Assembly: GCF_030548205.1 (NCBI RefSeq)
Contig: NZ_JAUORV010000005.1
Span: 62,001 to 126,000 of the forward strand
Length of the DNA: 64,000 nucleotides
Reading direction: 5' to 3'
DNA from: Aliiglaciecola sp. 3_MG-2023
Lineage (GTDB): Bacteria > Pseudomonadota > Gammaproteobacteria > Enterobacterales > Alteromonadaceae
Part shown: positions 8,869-18,390 of the stretch, piece by piece
Position numbering within the stretch: position 1 is the first letter of the stretch
How the letters are laid out: every line of letters starts with the position of its first letter
Notes under the pieces: model-generated
Seen by the model: the letters and a program-made list of their open reading frames with translations, nothing else
What the model was told of the DNA's origin: nothing
The model's database searches: none
Made by a program: the position numbers and the translations under genes

Positions 8869-10203
8869 ATGAACAACCTATCTTTACCATCTTCATCAAA
8901 ATTATTGAACCGAGACTTCGTGTTCGGTGTTGCTACATCTTCATTCCAAATTGAAGGGGATGCGGATAACCGATTAGCGTCTATTTGGGACACTTTTTGT
9001 GCCACACCAGGGAAAATTTCCGATGGTTCAAATGGGCTGGTGGCCTGTGAGCATGTTAAGTTTTGGCGAGAAGATGTAGAGTTGATTGACTCTTTAGGCG
9101 TGGATGCCTATCGATTTTCTATCTCTTGGCCACGGGTGATCAAGAAAGATGGGACATTAAACCAAAAAGGTATACAGTTTTACATTGACTTGGTAGACGA
9201 GTTGCTTAAGCGAAATATTAAACCCTTTGTCACTTTATATCATTGGGATTTACCCCAGCACCTAGAAGAACTCGGGGGCTGGTTAAATCGTGAAACCGCT
9301 TTCCATTTTGAAAATTATGTGAATTTAGTCTCAAAAGCTTTGGGTGATCGAGTTTATGCTTACGCTACCTTAAATGAACCGTTTTGCTCAGCTTATTTAG
9401 GTTACGAAAGCGGCGAGCATGCACCGGGTAAAACGGGCCAAGGCAACGGCCGAAAATCCGCACATCACCTGTTGTTAGCCCATGGTCTAGGAATACGTAC
9501 TTTACGTAGAAATTGTCCTCAGGCTTTGGCCGGTATTGTACTTAATTTTACTCCTTGTTATCCCGAGACTCAGGCTGATAAGGATATAAAAGCCACTAAA
9601 ATAGCCGATGACTATATTAACCAGTGGTACATGCGTCCTGTAATGGAAGGTTTATATCCAGATGTGGTTGAACTCATTGAACCACAAAATCGCCCCGATA
9701 TTTTACCGGGTGATATGGACTTAATTAGTCAAAGGTTAGACTTTTTAGGAGTTAACTTTTATACCCGTTTAAAATACCGTTGTGATGGCAAAGGTTGGTT
9801 TCAAGAGTTGCAACCCAACAATGTTTTAACTACTGATATGGGATGGGAAATCTATCCCGAAGCACTATCTGATTTATTACTATCACTCCATCAGCGTTAT
9901 ACACTGCCACCTATTTACATCACTGAAAATGGAGCAGCTATGCAAGATGAAATTAAACAAGGCAAGGTGCATGATCAAGATAGAATCGATTATTTTCAGT
10001 CCCACCTTAATGCTGTTGATTATGCTGCCCAGCAAGGAGTTGATATTGCCGGCTATTTTGCCTGGAGTTTAATGGATAACTTCGAATGGGCGAAAGGTTA
10101 CGAAAAGCGCTTCGGTATTGTTTATGTAGACTATCTCACTCAGAATCGCATTATTAAAGATAGTGGACGGGCATACAAGCAACTCATCACCAGTAGGTCG
10201 TAA
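8869..10203 (+). CDS. GH1 beta-glucosidase
   Basis: The 444-residue protein is a family 1 glycoside hydrolase, of normal length for bacterial beta-glucosidases. The acid/base glutamate is E170 in TLNEPF and the nucleophile is E353 in ITENGAA. Other fingerprints are FVFGVATSSFQIEG at the N terminus and SLMDNFEWAKGYEKRFG near the C terminus. There is no signal peptide, so it is a cytoplasmic enzyme that hydrolyses imported beta-glucosides such as cellobiose or laminaribiose. It is followed after 3 bases by a sugar symporter gene, and a perfect LacI-type palindrome lies upstream. No strong ribosome site is visible. Confidence 0.96.
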   Translation: MNNLSLPSSSKLLNRDFVFGVATSSFQIEGDADNRLASIWDTFCATPGKISDGSNGLVACEHVKFWREDVELIDSLGVDAYRFSISWPRVIKKDGTLNQKGIQFYIDLVDELLKRNIKPFVTLYHWDLPQHLEELGGWLNRETAFHFENYVNLVSKALGDRVYAYATLNEPFCSAYLGYESGEHAPGKTGQGNGRKSAHHLLLAHGLGIRTLRRNCPQALAGIVLNFTPCYPETQADKDIKATKIADDYINQWYMRPVMEGLYPDVVELIEPQNRPDILPGDMDLISQRLDFLGVNFYTRLKYRCDGKGWFQELQPNNVLTTDMGWEIYPEALSDLLLSLHQRYTLPPIYITENGAAMQDEIKQGKVHDQDRIDYFQSHLNAVDYAAQQGVDIAGYFAWSLMDNFEWAKGYEKRFGIVYVDYLTQNRIIKDSGRAYKQLITSRS

Positions 10204-10206
10204 ATT

Positions 10207-11745
10207 ATGCAAAGCCAAGTAAGCAGGTTGCCGATAATCGAGAAAGTTGGTTATGCCATGGGGGATGCGGCAGCCAATTTAGTATGGCGAGGAGCCCTTG
10301 CGTATTTGGCAGTATTTTATACCGATACATTTGGATTGACCGCTGCTGCGGCAGCTCTGTTGTTCCTAGTGGTAAGATTGTCCGATGGTGTAACCGATAT
10401 CATCATGGGCATGATTGCTGATCGAACAGATACCCGATGGGGCAAGTTCAGACCATGGATTTTATTCTCTACGCCCTTACTGGGTCTGTTTATGGTGCTA
10501 TGTTTCACCACTCCAGAATGGTCCGCGAGTAACAAATTAATTTATGCTTATGTGACCTATATCGGGTTAACTCTGTGCTATACCCTCAATAATGTACCTT
10601 ACTCAGCGTTAATGGGGGTAATGACCGAATGCGATGTTGAACGCACCAGTTTATCTGCCTATCGATTCGCCGGGGCATTTCTAGGTGGTTTGTTAGTGAT
10701 GGGCTTTCTACCCTATTTTGTTGACTTATTTGGTCAGGGTAATGATGTACAAGGCTACCAATCGACTATGTATCTGTTTGCCGGATTATTAGTTGCCCTT
10801 ATGGTCTTTACTTTCTTATCGACTAAAGAACGTGTGAAACCGGTTATGAATACCCGTTCTGGATTGAAAGCTGAATTATCGGATCTAACCAAAAATCTGC
10901 CGTTTATTTTAGTACCCCTAATGAGTATGACGTTATTTTTCTATTATCGAAATTTAACCACAGGGATCATATTTATTGTTGTCATAGGAGGGACTTGGCT
11001 TTTAATCAACCGCTTCTTGGCTAAACCGAGATCGCAAATAAGCTCGACTCAACAGGATATGATCGATCTAATAACCAACAAACCCTGGCTAATTCTATTG
11101 GGCATGGGTTTCTTAACTATGATGTTCAACGGCATTAAATATGGCGTGATTGCCTATTACTTTAAGTATGTTATTGGTGATGAATTAATGACTGGCCAGT
11201 TTTTTGTGGCCTTGCTGGTGGTCTCTATTTTTGGTGCGCTAAGTACGTCTTACTTAACTCGGGTTTTTGGTCGCAGACTACTGTTTATTGGTTCCTTGTT
11301 GTTTGGTAGCGGTTTTACTGCCTGCTTTTATTGGATTCCAGAGGGGAATGTTACCTTAGTCTTTGTGTTGGGCTGCGCAGCGGAGTTTTTTGCGGCCATT
11401 TTTCCCACACTATTCTTTTCAATGTTAGGGGATTCCGCCGATTATTCTGAATGGAAAAATGGACGAAGAGCGACAGGTTTAGTCTATTCCGCTGGCACTT
11501 TTGTGCAAAAAACCGGGGGAGGTTTTGCTGGTGCATTAGTATTGGTTGTGTTGTCTAGCTATGGGTACGACGGTATGGATCCCAGCACTGTTGCAGATAC
11601 CTTACCTGGCATTAAATTATTGATGAGTTGGATACCTGCTATTTTTGGCGTCGCTGCAGCAATTTTGATGTTGTTTTATCCTATTAGCGACAAACAACAG
11701 CAACAAATCACCTTAGAACTTAAGGGACAAAGAGCTGTGGCTTAG
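10207..11745 (+). CDS. GPH-family sugar:cation symporter (MFS)
   Basis: The 512-residue membrane protein has about 12 hydrophobic segments and the glycoside-pentoside-hexuronide symporter signature: KVGYAMGDAAANLVW at the N terminus and MGMIADRTDTRWGKFRPWILF near residue 60-80. It should import an oligosaccharide or glucoside across the inner membrane with Na+ or H+. It starts 3 bases after the GH1 stop, so the two are one operon and presumably share a substrate. The central part (about residues 220-270) is longer than in the shortest family members and carries two extra hydrophobic stretches. Confidence 0.93.
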   Translation: MQSQVSRLPIIEKVGYAMGDAAANLVWRGALAYLAVFYTDTFGLTAAAAALLFLVVRLSDGVTDIIMGMIADRTDTRWGKFRPWILFSTPLLGLFMVLCFTTPEWSASNKLIYAYVTYIGLTLCYTLNNVPYSALMGVMTECDVERTSLSAYRFAGAFLGGLLVMGFLPYFVDLFGQGNDVQGYQSTMYLFAGLLVALMVFTFLSTKERVKPVMNTRSGLKAELSDLTKNLPFILVPLMSMTLFFYYRNLTTGIIFIVVIGGTWLLINRFLAKPRSQISSTQQDMIDLITNKPWLILLGMGFLTMMFNGIKYGVIAYYFKYVIGDELMTGQFFVALLVVSIFGALSTSYLTRVFGRRLLFIGSLLFGSGFTACFYWIPEGNVTLVFVLGCAAEFFAAIFPTLFFSMLGDSADYSEWKNGRRATGLVYSAGTFVQKTGGGFAGALVLVVLSSYGYDGMDPSTVADTLPGIKLLMSWIPAIFGVAAAILMLFYPISDKQQQQITLELKGQRAVA

Positions 11746-11893
11746 GGCGAGAGGTAAGGCGCTATCCCTTTTATATTTACCTTTGCAATACACATCGGAT
11801 GTTTTGACATGCCAAGCAAATAACCATTACAAGGTGACGATTGTATAGTAGGCTAGCTATCCTCTAGTTTTTGGGCAAAAAATAGCAAAATTT

Positions 11894-12895
11894 ATGGCAA
11901 CGATTTACGAAGTGGCGAAACATGCAGGCGTGTCTCTGGCAACAGTTTCTAGAGTCATGAATGGTAATGTAAAAGTTCGGCAAAGCACGAGCGATAAAGT
12001 CATGAATGCAATGAAAGAGCTCGGTTATGTGCCCAATAACTTTGCACGTTCCCTCGCGACTAACAAAGCAAATAGCATTGGTCTTTTAGTGTCTAACCTG
12101 CATAGCTCTTTTTTTGGGCAAATGATGAGTGGTGTTGAAACTGAGTTGAGAGCGGCGGGCAAGCACGTCATCATTTCAGCTGGACATGACGAAGAAGCCG
12201 AAGAGAAAGACGGAATAGATTTTTTAATTAGTCGCCAATGTGACGCATTAATCGTTCACTCAGAAGCCATTTCTGATGAATATTTAATAGCGTTAAATAA
12301 CAACAAACTTCCCATTCTGGTAATGAATCGCGTGGTCGATAGCATGCAACAGCAGTGTTTCATCGTGAATAACCAAGCGGGCGGTTATATGGCGGCTAAG
12401 ACGTTATTGGAACATGGTCATAGAGACATCGCATATATAAGCGGGCCTACCTATAAAGATGATACTAATCAGCGCTTAATCGGTCATAAACGCGCGTTGC
12501 AAGAGTATGGTGTTGCCTTTAATGAAAAGCTTCATTATGTGGGTGACTATTTAGAAACTGGTGGTATCGCTGGCATGAATTATCTACTTAATTCAGGTGA
12601 AAATTTTAGCGCGTTAGCCTGCTCTAATGATGAAATGGCGTCGGGGGCGATGAGTTGTGCCAGAGAGCATGGCTTAACTTTACCGGAAGATTTGTCGGTA
12701 ATTGGTTTTGACGATGTGTTATTTGCAAAGCATATGTTTCCCAAGTTAACTACCATTGATAACCCTGTATTAGAAATGGGCCGAATGGCGGCACAATGGG
12801 TACTCAAATACGTTTATAAAGAGTCTGATAACGATATTCAAAGAGTATTCGAGCCTAAGCTTATTGAGCGTCTGTCGGTGATTAATAAGCTATAA
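11894..12895 (+). CDS. LacI-family transcriptional repressor
   Basis: The 333-residue protein has the classic LacI layout. The helix-turn-helix and hinge are at 1-60 (TIYEVAKHAGVSLATVSRVMNG; hinge NNFARSLATNK). A periplasmic-binding-protein-like effector domain follows, with ANSIGLLVSN and the conserved VIGFDDVLFAKHMFPKLTTI near the end. It should bind palindromes such as those at 1986-1999 and 8760-8773 and respond to a sugar produced by the locus. It is transcribed from its own region after the symporter gene; the 148-base gap holds no such palindrome, so autoregulation is not evident. Confidence 0.94.
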   Translation: MATIYEVAKHAGVSLATVSRVMNGNVKVRQSTSDKVMNAMKELGYVPNNFARSLATNKANSIGLLVSNLHSSFFGQMMSGVETELRAAGKHVIISAGHDEEAEEKDGIDFLISRQCDALIVHSEAISDEYLIALNNNKLPILVMNRVVDSMQQQCFIVNNQAGGYMAAKTLLEHGHRDIAYISGPTYKDDTNQRLIGHKRALQEYGVAFNEKLHYVGDYLETGGIAGMNYLLNSGENFSALACSNDEMASGAMSCAREHGLTLPEDLSVIGFDDVLFAKHMFPKLTTIDNPVLEMGRMAAQWVLKYVYKESDNDIQRVFEPKLIERLSVINKL

Positions 12896-12942
12896 ACTTC
12901 GCCTTTCATTATTCTGCGAGCGTCACCTAATCCAGTTAAAAC

Positions 12943-12978
12943 AAAGCAGCAACTTGATCCACTCAAGTTACTGCTTTT
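12943..12978. terminator. Terminator between lacI-type gene and pckA
   Basis: A 14-15-base stem with one mismatch (AAGCAG-AACTTGA paired with TCAAGTT-CTGCTT) and loop TCCAC is followed by TTTT. It lies between convergent genes and can serve both strands. Confidence 0.75.
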
Positions 12979-13049
12979 GTTAGCAATGCTCGCTTTGTTC
13001 ATTTCAGCATCGGCAGTTCAACTTAAACTGCCGGAGTAAAATTAATAGG

Positions 13050-14660
13050 CTATAACTTAGGTCCAGAGTTTGAAATTTCTTTGCCTTCGTCATTGTCAGT
13101 GAACTTCACGAAATTCTGAGTGAATAAAGTGGCTAGATTAGTGGCTTTTTCAGTCCATTGTTCGGCTTGTTCATATGTATCACGAGGATCTAATATGTTG
13201 TCTTCAACATCATGTAAATGTTTAGGTATCGACAAGTTGAAAATAGGCAATTGGTCCATTTCCGCCTGATTAATCGAACCGTCTAAGATGGCATCAATAA
13301 TTGCACGTGTGGCTTTAATCGAAATACGTTTGCCTGTGCCATTCCAACCTGTATTTACCAAGTAAGCTTCTGCACCAACGGCATGCATGCGTTTACGCAG
13401 TACGGCTGCATACTTAGTTGGGTGTAAGCTTAGAAATGCAGCCCCGAAACAACTTGAAAACGTTGGCGTGGGTTCGGTAATTCCTCGCTCGGTGCCCGCC
13501 AATTTGGCCGTAAATCCAGATAAGAAATAATACTCAGCTTGCTGTGGTGTTAATTTAGCAACGGGAGGAAGCACACCGAATGCATCTGCAGTTAAGAAAA
13601 TTACTTTGGTCGCATGTCCGGCTTTGGAGATGGGCTGAACAATGTTTTCTATATGATCGATTGGATAAGATACACGGGTGTTTTCGGTTTTTGAATTATC
13701 GTCAAAATCAATTTTGCCACTAGCGTCTACAGTCACATTTTCTAATAAAGCATTGCGACGAATTGCAGCATAGATCTCAGGCTCTTGTTCTTTGCTTAGG
13801 TTGATGGTTTTTGCGTAGCAACCACCTTCAAAGTTGAAGATACCGTTGTCATCCCAGCCATGCTCATCATCGCCAATGAGTTTTCTGTGTGGATCGGTAG
13901 AAAGCGTGGTTTTTCCCGTTCCAGATAAACCGAAGAAAATTGCCACATCGTCATCTTTACCGACATTGGCGCTGCAATGCATGGAAGCGATTCCTTTTAG
14001 GGGCAAAAAGTAGTTCATCATTGAGAACATCCCTTTTTTCATTTCGCCGCCGTACCAGGTACCACCGATGACTTGGATTTTTTCAGTAAGATTGAAGGCC
14101 ACAAAATTTTCTGAATTTAAGCCGTGTTCCTGCCACTTTTTATTGACGGTTTTAGAACCGTTCAAAACAAGAAAGTCAGGCTCAAAATCTTCGAGTTCTT
14201 GTTCAGTTGGACGGATAAACATATTTTTCACAAAGTGTGCTTGCCAAGCTACTTCGGTGACAAACCGCACTTTCAAACGAGTATCTGCATTTGCACCGCA
14301 AAAAGTATCAACAACAAATAGACGTTTACTACTTAATTGTTGAGTAACTGTTTGTTTTAAATCGCTCCACACATCAGAACTAATAGGTTTGTTGTCGTTT
14401 GTACCTTGATCAGACCACCATACCGTGTCTTTGGTGGTGTCATCACGAACAATGTATTTATCCTTGGGCGAGCGACCGGTAAATATTCCCGTGTCTACTG
14501 ACACTGCACCGAGTTCTGTTTCAATACCTTTTTCATAACCAACTAAATCGCTTTTCGTCTCTTCTTCAAACAGAAACTCATAGGATGGATTATGAATGAT
14601 TTCCGTGGCATCAAGAATGCCGTTTTTGTCTAAATATTTGGTTAATTTTTCAGTATTCAT
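13050..14660 (-). CDS. pckA: Phosphoenolpyruvate carboxykinase (ATP)
   Basis: The 536-residue protein is the ATP-dependent PEP carboxykinase that turns oxaloacetate into PEP, the first step of gluconeogenesis. The P-loop [11 protein letters not shown] is near 244-254, followed by the kinase-2 region [22 protein letters not shown] near 61-71 is the substrate-binding signature and the arginine of GTERGITEP is also conserved. Length is normal. A LacI/Cra-like palindrome (14838-14851) lies in the divergent promoter region. PckA is useful to the neighbouring catabolic island because the island's probable C3/C4 acid products must feed gluconeogenesis. The gene itself is ordinary core metabolism. 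Confidence 0.98.
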   Translation of the reverse strand: MNTEKLTKYLDKNGILDATEIIHNPSYEFLFEEETKSDLVGYEKGIETELGAVSVDTGIFTGRSPKDKYIVRDDTTKDTVWWSDQGTNDNKPISSDVWSDLKQTVTQQLSSKRLFVVDTFCGANADTRLKVRFVTEVAWQAHFVKNMFIRPTEQELEDFEPDFLVLNGSKTVNKKWQEHGLNSENFVAFNLTEKIQVIGGTWYGGEMKKGMFSMMNYFLPLKGIASMHCSANVGKDDDVAIFFGLSGTGKTTLSTDPHRKLIGDDEHGWDDNGIFNFEGGCYAKTINLSKEQEPEIYAAIRRNALLENVTVDASGKIDFDDNSKTENTRVSYPIDHIENIVQPISKAGHATKVIFLTADAFGVLPPVAKLTPQQAEYYFLSGFTAKLAGTERGITEPTPTFSSCFGAAFLSLHPTKYAAVLRKRMHAVGAEAYLVNTGWNGTGKRISIKATRAIIDAILDGSINQAEMDQLPIFNLSIPKHLHDVEDNILDPRDTYEQAEQWTEKATNLATLFTQNFVKFTDNDEGKEISNSGPKL

Positions 14661-14837
14661 GAACTTTTTTTCCGTAGGGTTTTATATTTTTATTATTATT
14701 TTTTGTTTTTAAGCTAACTTTGTTATTAAAGTTAGACTTACTAACACTAAAGGGTCTCAAGAGGAAAAACTAGATTTACTTGCTACTCATTTGAAAAAAA
14801 ACGCGATAAGTTATAACGATTCATGCAGTTTAAGGTT

Positions 14838-14851
14838 TGAAAGCGTTTTCA
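14838..14851. promoter_or_regulatory. LacI/Cra-type palindrome between pckA and the hydroxyglutarate oxidase-like gene
   Basis: TGAAAGCGTTTTCA fits the same TGAAANCGNTTTCA pattern as the operators at 1986 and 8760 and lies in the divergent region. It could be bound by the local LacI-type regulator, or by a Cra/FruR-like global regulator, which in enteric bacteria controls pck. Confidence 0.55.
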
Positions 14852-14936
14852 TCTGGTGTTTTAAGGCGGTAGCAGATGAAACGCTCTAAGATTTATACTC
14901 TATGCTGTCTTTTCTTAACGATATAGGAATAATTAA

Positions 14937-16052
14937 TTGATTGAGTCTGTTGAGTGCATTGTTGTTGGCGCTGGCGTGGTTGGTTTAGCGGTTGCGCGCC
15001 AAATGGCTCAAAAAGGTGTAGAAACGATTGTCATAGAAAGCCAATCTCAGATTGGTACAGGCATTAGCTCCCGAAATAGTGAAGTGATTCACGGCGGTAT
15101 TTATTATCCGCCTAATTCTCTTAAAGCTCGCCTTTGTGTGCAAGGTAATAAAATGCTCTATGCTTATTGTGATGAGCGTAATATTAACCATAAGCGATGC
15201 GGAAAACTGATTGTCGCTACTTCCGAATCCCAGCTGCAAAAGTTAACCGAAATTAAAAATAACGCAGTCGCCAATAGCGTATTAGATCTCGAATTTTACA
15301 GCAAACAAAAAGTCTTAACATTGGAACCAGAACTTGCTTGCTACGGTGCTTTGTTTTCGCCCTCTACGGGCATTATAGACAGTCATGGGTTAATGCTAAA
15401 TTTACAAGGTGATTTGGAAAGTGCTGGCGGCGCAGTAGCGCTTGGTGCTGAATTGCGCTCAGTCGATTGTACTAAAAGTGCATTTCTACTGGATATCGGT
15501 GGCACCCAAAACATAAAAGTTAACACTAAGTATCTAATCAATTGCGCAGGATTACACGCCCAGCACATTGCTAAACGTTTTCACGGCCTGCCTCAAAACA
15601 GCGTACCTCAAATTCATTATGCAAAAGGTAACTATTACGCGCTGTCTGGTAAAGCGCCATTTAGCCATCTAATTTATCCTATTCCTGAAAGTGCCGGGTT
15701 GGGGGTGCATTCCACATTAGATTTAGGTAACTCAGTCCGTTTCGGTCCTGATGTTGAATGGGTCAATGAATTGGATTACTCAGTGGATCCTTCCCGAGCA
15801 GATGCGTTTTATCATCAGATTAGAAAATATTGGCCCAATCTTAAAGACGATTCGTTAGAACCTTCTTACGCAGGAATTCGTCCTAAGCTCCATGCAAAAG
15901 GAGAAGAAGCTAAAGATTTTATGATTCAAACTGAATCTGAACATGGTATTGCGGGTCTAATTAATCTCTACGGTATAGAGTCTCCTGGATTGACCGCTTC
16001 GATGGCGATTGGTGCAATGGTAGTAGAGAAATTACTAGCCAAAAAGCGATAA
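14937..16052 (+). CDS. FAD-dependent oxidoreductase, L-2-hydroxyglutarate oxidase-like
   Basis: The 371-residue protein is a DAO-fold flavoenzyme close to LhgO, which oxidises L-2-hydroxyglutarate to 2-oxoglutarate and passes electrons to quinone. The dinucleotide motif VVGAGVVGLAVA is at about 9-20, SRNSEVIHGGIYYPP at about 47-61 is typical of the LhgO group, and IRPKLHAKG and GLINLYGIESPGLTAS close the FAD site. Translation must start at the TTG at 14937: an in-frame stop lies directly upstream, any later start would destroy the FAD motif, and AGGA lies 8 bases before it. A related 2-hydroxyacid substrate cannot be excluded. Confidence 0.85.
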   Translation: MIESVECIVVGAGVVGLAVARQMAQKGVETIVIESQSQIGTGISSRNSEVIHGGIYYPPNSLKARLCVQGNKMLYAYCDERNINHKRCGKLIVATSESQLQKLTEIKNNAVANSVLDLEFYSKQKVLTLEPELACYGALFSPSTGIIDSHGLMLNLQGDLESAGGAVALGAELRSVDCTKSAFLLDIGGTQNIKVNTKYLINCAGLHAQHIAKRFHGLPQNSVPQIHYAKGNYYALSGKAPFSHLIYPIPESAGLGVHSTLDLGNSVRFGPDVEWVNELDYSVDPSRADAFYHQIRKYWPNLKDDSLEPSYAGIRPKLHAKGEEAKDFMIQTESEHGIAGLINLYGIESPGLTASMAIGAMVVEKLLAKKR

Positions 16053-16402
16053 ATCAGCGCTGCAAATGCAGCAATCTTGCGTGCACTTAGAATTTTCTGT
16101 CATGACAAAACCAAAATATCGCATTTTGTCAAAATCCATTCAAATTGCTGCATCATAAAAATTTTGTATGCTTCCCGCAGACAATACCCCAATCAATTCA
16201 CGTGTCACTTTTCAGCAAATAAAGTGCCTTACTGAGTTTTGACTTTAGTCAATGTATCACCTCGTTATAAAACGTATATTTAAATCACGCTCTGAGGTTA
16301 TTTTGTTGTTACATCCTTCACTTTACCTCATGAATAAATAGGGTTATCCATTGTTCAAACACGAATTGATAACGACTTCCTGATTTTTTGATATAGGTAA
16401 AT
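16053..16402. other. Intergenic region before the first cytochrome c gene
   Basis: About 350 bases with no gene seen. It holds an inverted repeat with arms TGACAAAA and TTTTGTCA (16103-16131, 13-base loop) and the perfect dyad at 16239-16252. It marks the left boundary of the catabolic island. Confidence 0.5.
16239..16252. promoter_or_regulatory. Crp/Fnr-type dyad (island box 1)
   Basis: TTGACTTTAGTCAA has perfect TTGAC-N4-GTCAA half-sites. It lies about 155 bases before the cytochrome c gene and belongs to a family of eight related sites across the island. Confidence 0.6.
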
Positions 16403-16720
16403 GTGAAAATGGTCAAAATACGTAACGTTTTGATTGCGATATCCAGCATGGTTTTTGTCACGCAGACTTTAGCCGATGACAAGTTAATTTCGGTGGGTAA
16501 AACGAAATCTATGATATGCGCCAGTTGTCATGGCAGCGCTGGCATAAGTCTTAGCCCTATCTGGCCTAATTTGGCCGGACAAAAATCAGCTTATCTAGAA
16601 AAGCAGCTTAAAGCATTTCGCAATGGTGATCGTAAAGAACCGACGATGGCAGCAATGGCTAAGCCGTTGAGTGACAATGATATCAAAGCGCTTGCAGCTT
16701 ATTACGCCTCTTTAAAATAA
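16403..16720 (+). CDS. Small secreted class I cytochrome c
   Basis: The product of about 105 residues has a signal peptide (hydrophobic segment to TLADD) and one haem site CASCH at 39-43. The distal methionine is probably in EPTMAAMAKPLSDND. The composition and C-terminal ALAAYYASLK match single-haem c553/c4-type periplasmic electron carriers. It is a clear paralogue of the cytochrome at 28995-29306. The start is either the GTG at 16403 (AGG 5 bases upstream) or the ATG at 16409. It probably accepts electrons from a periplasmic dehydrogenase of the island or passes them to an oxidase. Confidence 0.9.
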   Translation: MKMVKIRNVLIAISSMVFVTQTLADDKLISVGKTKSMICASCHGSAGISLSPIWPNLAGQKSAYLEKQLKAFRNGDRKEPTMAAMAKPLSDNDIKALAAYYASLK

Positions 16721-16927
16721 CACAATAATTGGCTTCATAGTTTTCATATTGTTTTTACTTCAATAAGAAAATCACCTTTAAAATATTGAGATTTTTAACT
16801 CTTAACTCATTAGCACTCTTCATTATTTTTATGTAGAGGTTAGAAACGCTTGATATAAAAGGTATAAAGCTATAACATATGCTCAATAGCTCATTTTGTC
16901 TGCCCCTTTTTTATAGGATTAATATTT

Positions 16928-18121
16928 ATGTCATCAGGAAGTTCATATCCACTTGCAGATCTCAAAGTTGTTGAGTTTACACATATGGTTATGGGGCCGA
17001 CTACTGGTGTTGTTCTCGCTGATTTAGGTGCTGTGGTGACAAAAATAGAACCTTTAGAAGGTGATAAAACTCGTCGACTTAAAGGTTCTGGTGCCGGTTA
17101 TTTTCCAATGTATAACCGCAATAAACGTAGCGTGTGTATCGATTTGAAATCAGCCGAAGGTAAAGAAGTTGCGTTGAACTTAATACGTGAAGCTGATGTG
17201 TTGATTGAAAATTTTAGGCCAGGAGCAATGGAAAAGCTTGGTTTCGGATATGAAGCTATGAGCCAGCTAAACCCAGGACTTATTTATTGTTCTTTAAAAG
17301 GGTTTTTAACCGGCCCTTATGAAAATCGTACTGCCTTAGATGAAGTGACGCAAATGATGGGAGGGTTAGCATACATGACCGGTCTTCCTGATCGTCCTAT
17401 GCGTGCTGGCTCATCTGTTATTGATATTACTGGTGGAATGTTTGGCGTGATAGGTATTTTGTCTGCTTTACACGAACGTCAAATAACTGCAAAAGGTCGT
17501 CATGTTACAAGTTCATTATTTGAAACTACAGCCTATCTCGTTGGCCAGCATATGGCCCAAGAGGTTGTATTAGGTGAAGCACCTCCGCCAATGTCAGTGC
17601 GTCGAAGTGCATGGTCTGTTTATCAGATTTTTAATTGCAAAAATGATGAGCGTGTTTTTGTAGGAGTTGTTAGCGATACTTTATGGAAACACTTCTGCAA
17701 AGAGTTCGAGTTAAACGAATTTTTAGCTGATAGCAGCTTAGACAAAAATAATGATAGGGTCACTCAACGAGACAGAATCATCCCAGTCATAGAAGCCATT
17801 TTTAGTGAGTTAGACAAGCAAACTATGATGGACCGATTAGAGCGAGCGGGCATACCTTTTGCGCCAATAAACACTCCATCTGATTTGTTTGAAGATCCGC
17901 AGCTTAACAGTGGTGGTCTATTACCTGTTACGACGCCGCAGGGGATCGCCAATTTACCATCTTTACCCATCGAGTTAGATGGTAAACGAACTACTTTGCA
18001 TCATGATTTACCAAAGGAAGGTGAAGATACTATACGTGTTCTGCAGGAAGCGGGTTATAACGATAAACAAATCGCTGAATTGATTAGTCTAAATATTGTG
18101 AAAGCAATTCCAGCTAACTAA
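16928..18121 (+). CDS. Family III CoA transferase (CaiB/BaiF)
   Basis: The 397-residue protein is a class III CoA transferase, which moves CoA between two carboxylic acids via an aspartyl-CoA thioester. The likely catalytic aspartate is D166 in SSVIDITGG, in the position of Asp169 of formyl-CoA transferase. KVVEFTHMVMGPTTG and ADLGAVVTKIEP at the N terminus are family hallmarks. It stands alone between a cytochrome gene and the hydrolase operon, with a strong terminator behind it. In this setting it probably activates a dicarboxylic acid intermediate for cleavage, perhaps by the HMG-CoA-lyase-like enzyme at 47868. The substrate is not known. Confidence 0.92.
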   Translation: MSSGSSYPLADLKVVEFTHMVMGPTTGVVLADLGAVVTKIEPLEGDKTRRLKGSGAGYFPMYNRNKRSVCIDLKSAEGKEVALNLIREADVLIENFRPGAMEKLGFGYEAMSQLNPGLIYCSLKGFLTGPYENRTALDEVTQMMGGLAYMTGLPDRPMRAGSSVIDITGGMFGVIGILSALHERQITAKGRHVTSSLFETTAYLVGQHMAQEVVLGEAPPPMSVRRSAWSVYQIFNCKNDERVFVGVVSDTLWKHFCKEFELNEFLADSSLDKNNDRVTQRDRIIPVIEAIFSELDKQTMMDRLERAGIPFAPINTPSDLFEDPQLNSGGLLPVTTPQGIANLPSLPIELDGKRTTLHHDLPKEGEDTIRVLQEAGYNDKQIAELISLNIVKAIPAN

Positions 18122-18167
18122 TTTAGACTGTATAAGTTTTCAACCTACTCCGAAATATGGTTGTTTT

Positions 18168-18192
18168 GAAGGGCGTTTTCGCCCTTTTTTTT
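18168..18192 (+). terminator. Rho-independent terminator after the CoA transferase gene
   Basis: The stem AGGGCG / CGCCCT with loop TTTT is followed by eight T residues, a canonical intrinsic terminator 50 bases after the stop codon. Confidence 0.9.
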
Positions 18193-18296
18193 CCTGTTTG
18201 ATTTCTAAAAGAAATAACAGTCGACTAAATTAAAACCGCAAAAAACTTGTAAATTATATACTTAGCGGTGGATTAAAAGTATTGATGGTCATGTAT

Positions 18297-18320
18297 AAAA
18301 GATATGCTAATATATCTTTT
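18297..18320. promoter_or_regulatory. Inverted repeat upstream of the hydrolase operon
   Basis: Arms AAAAGATAT and ATATCTTTT are separated by six bases, about 70 bases before the amidase gene. It has no terminator tract and may be an operator. Confidence 0.35.
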
Positions 18321-18390
18321 GAAGGGGTCTAAAAAGTAATGTAAGTAGCCCGATTGTAAATATTGTTTTGTGTTGCATATAGGAGTGACA

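Noticed and set aside
16103-16131. Terminator of the hydroxyglutarate oxidase-like gene
   Set aside because: The 8-base arms have a 13-base loop and no T-run, so it is noted only as an inverted repeat in the intergenic region.
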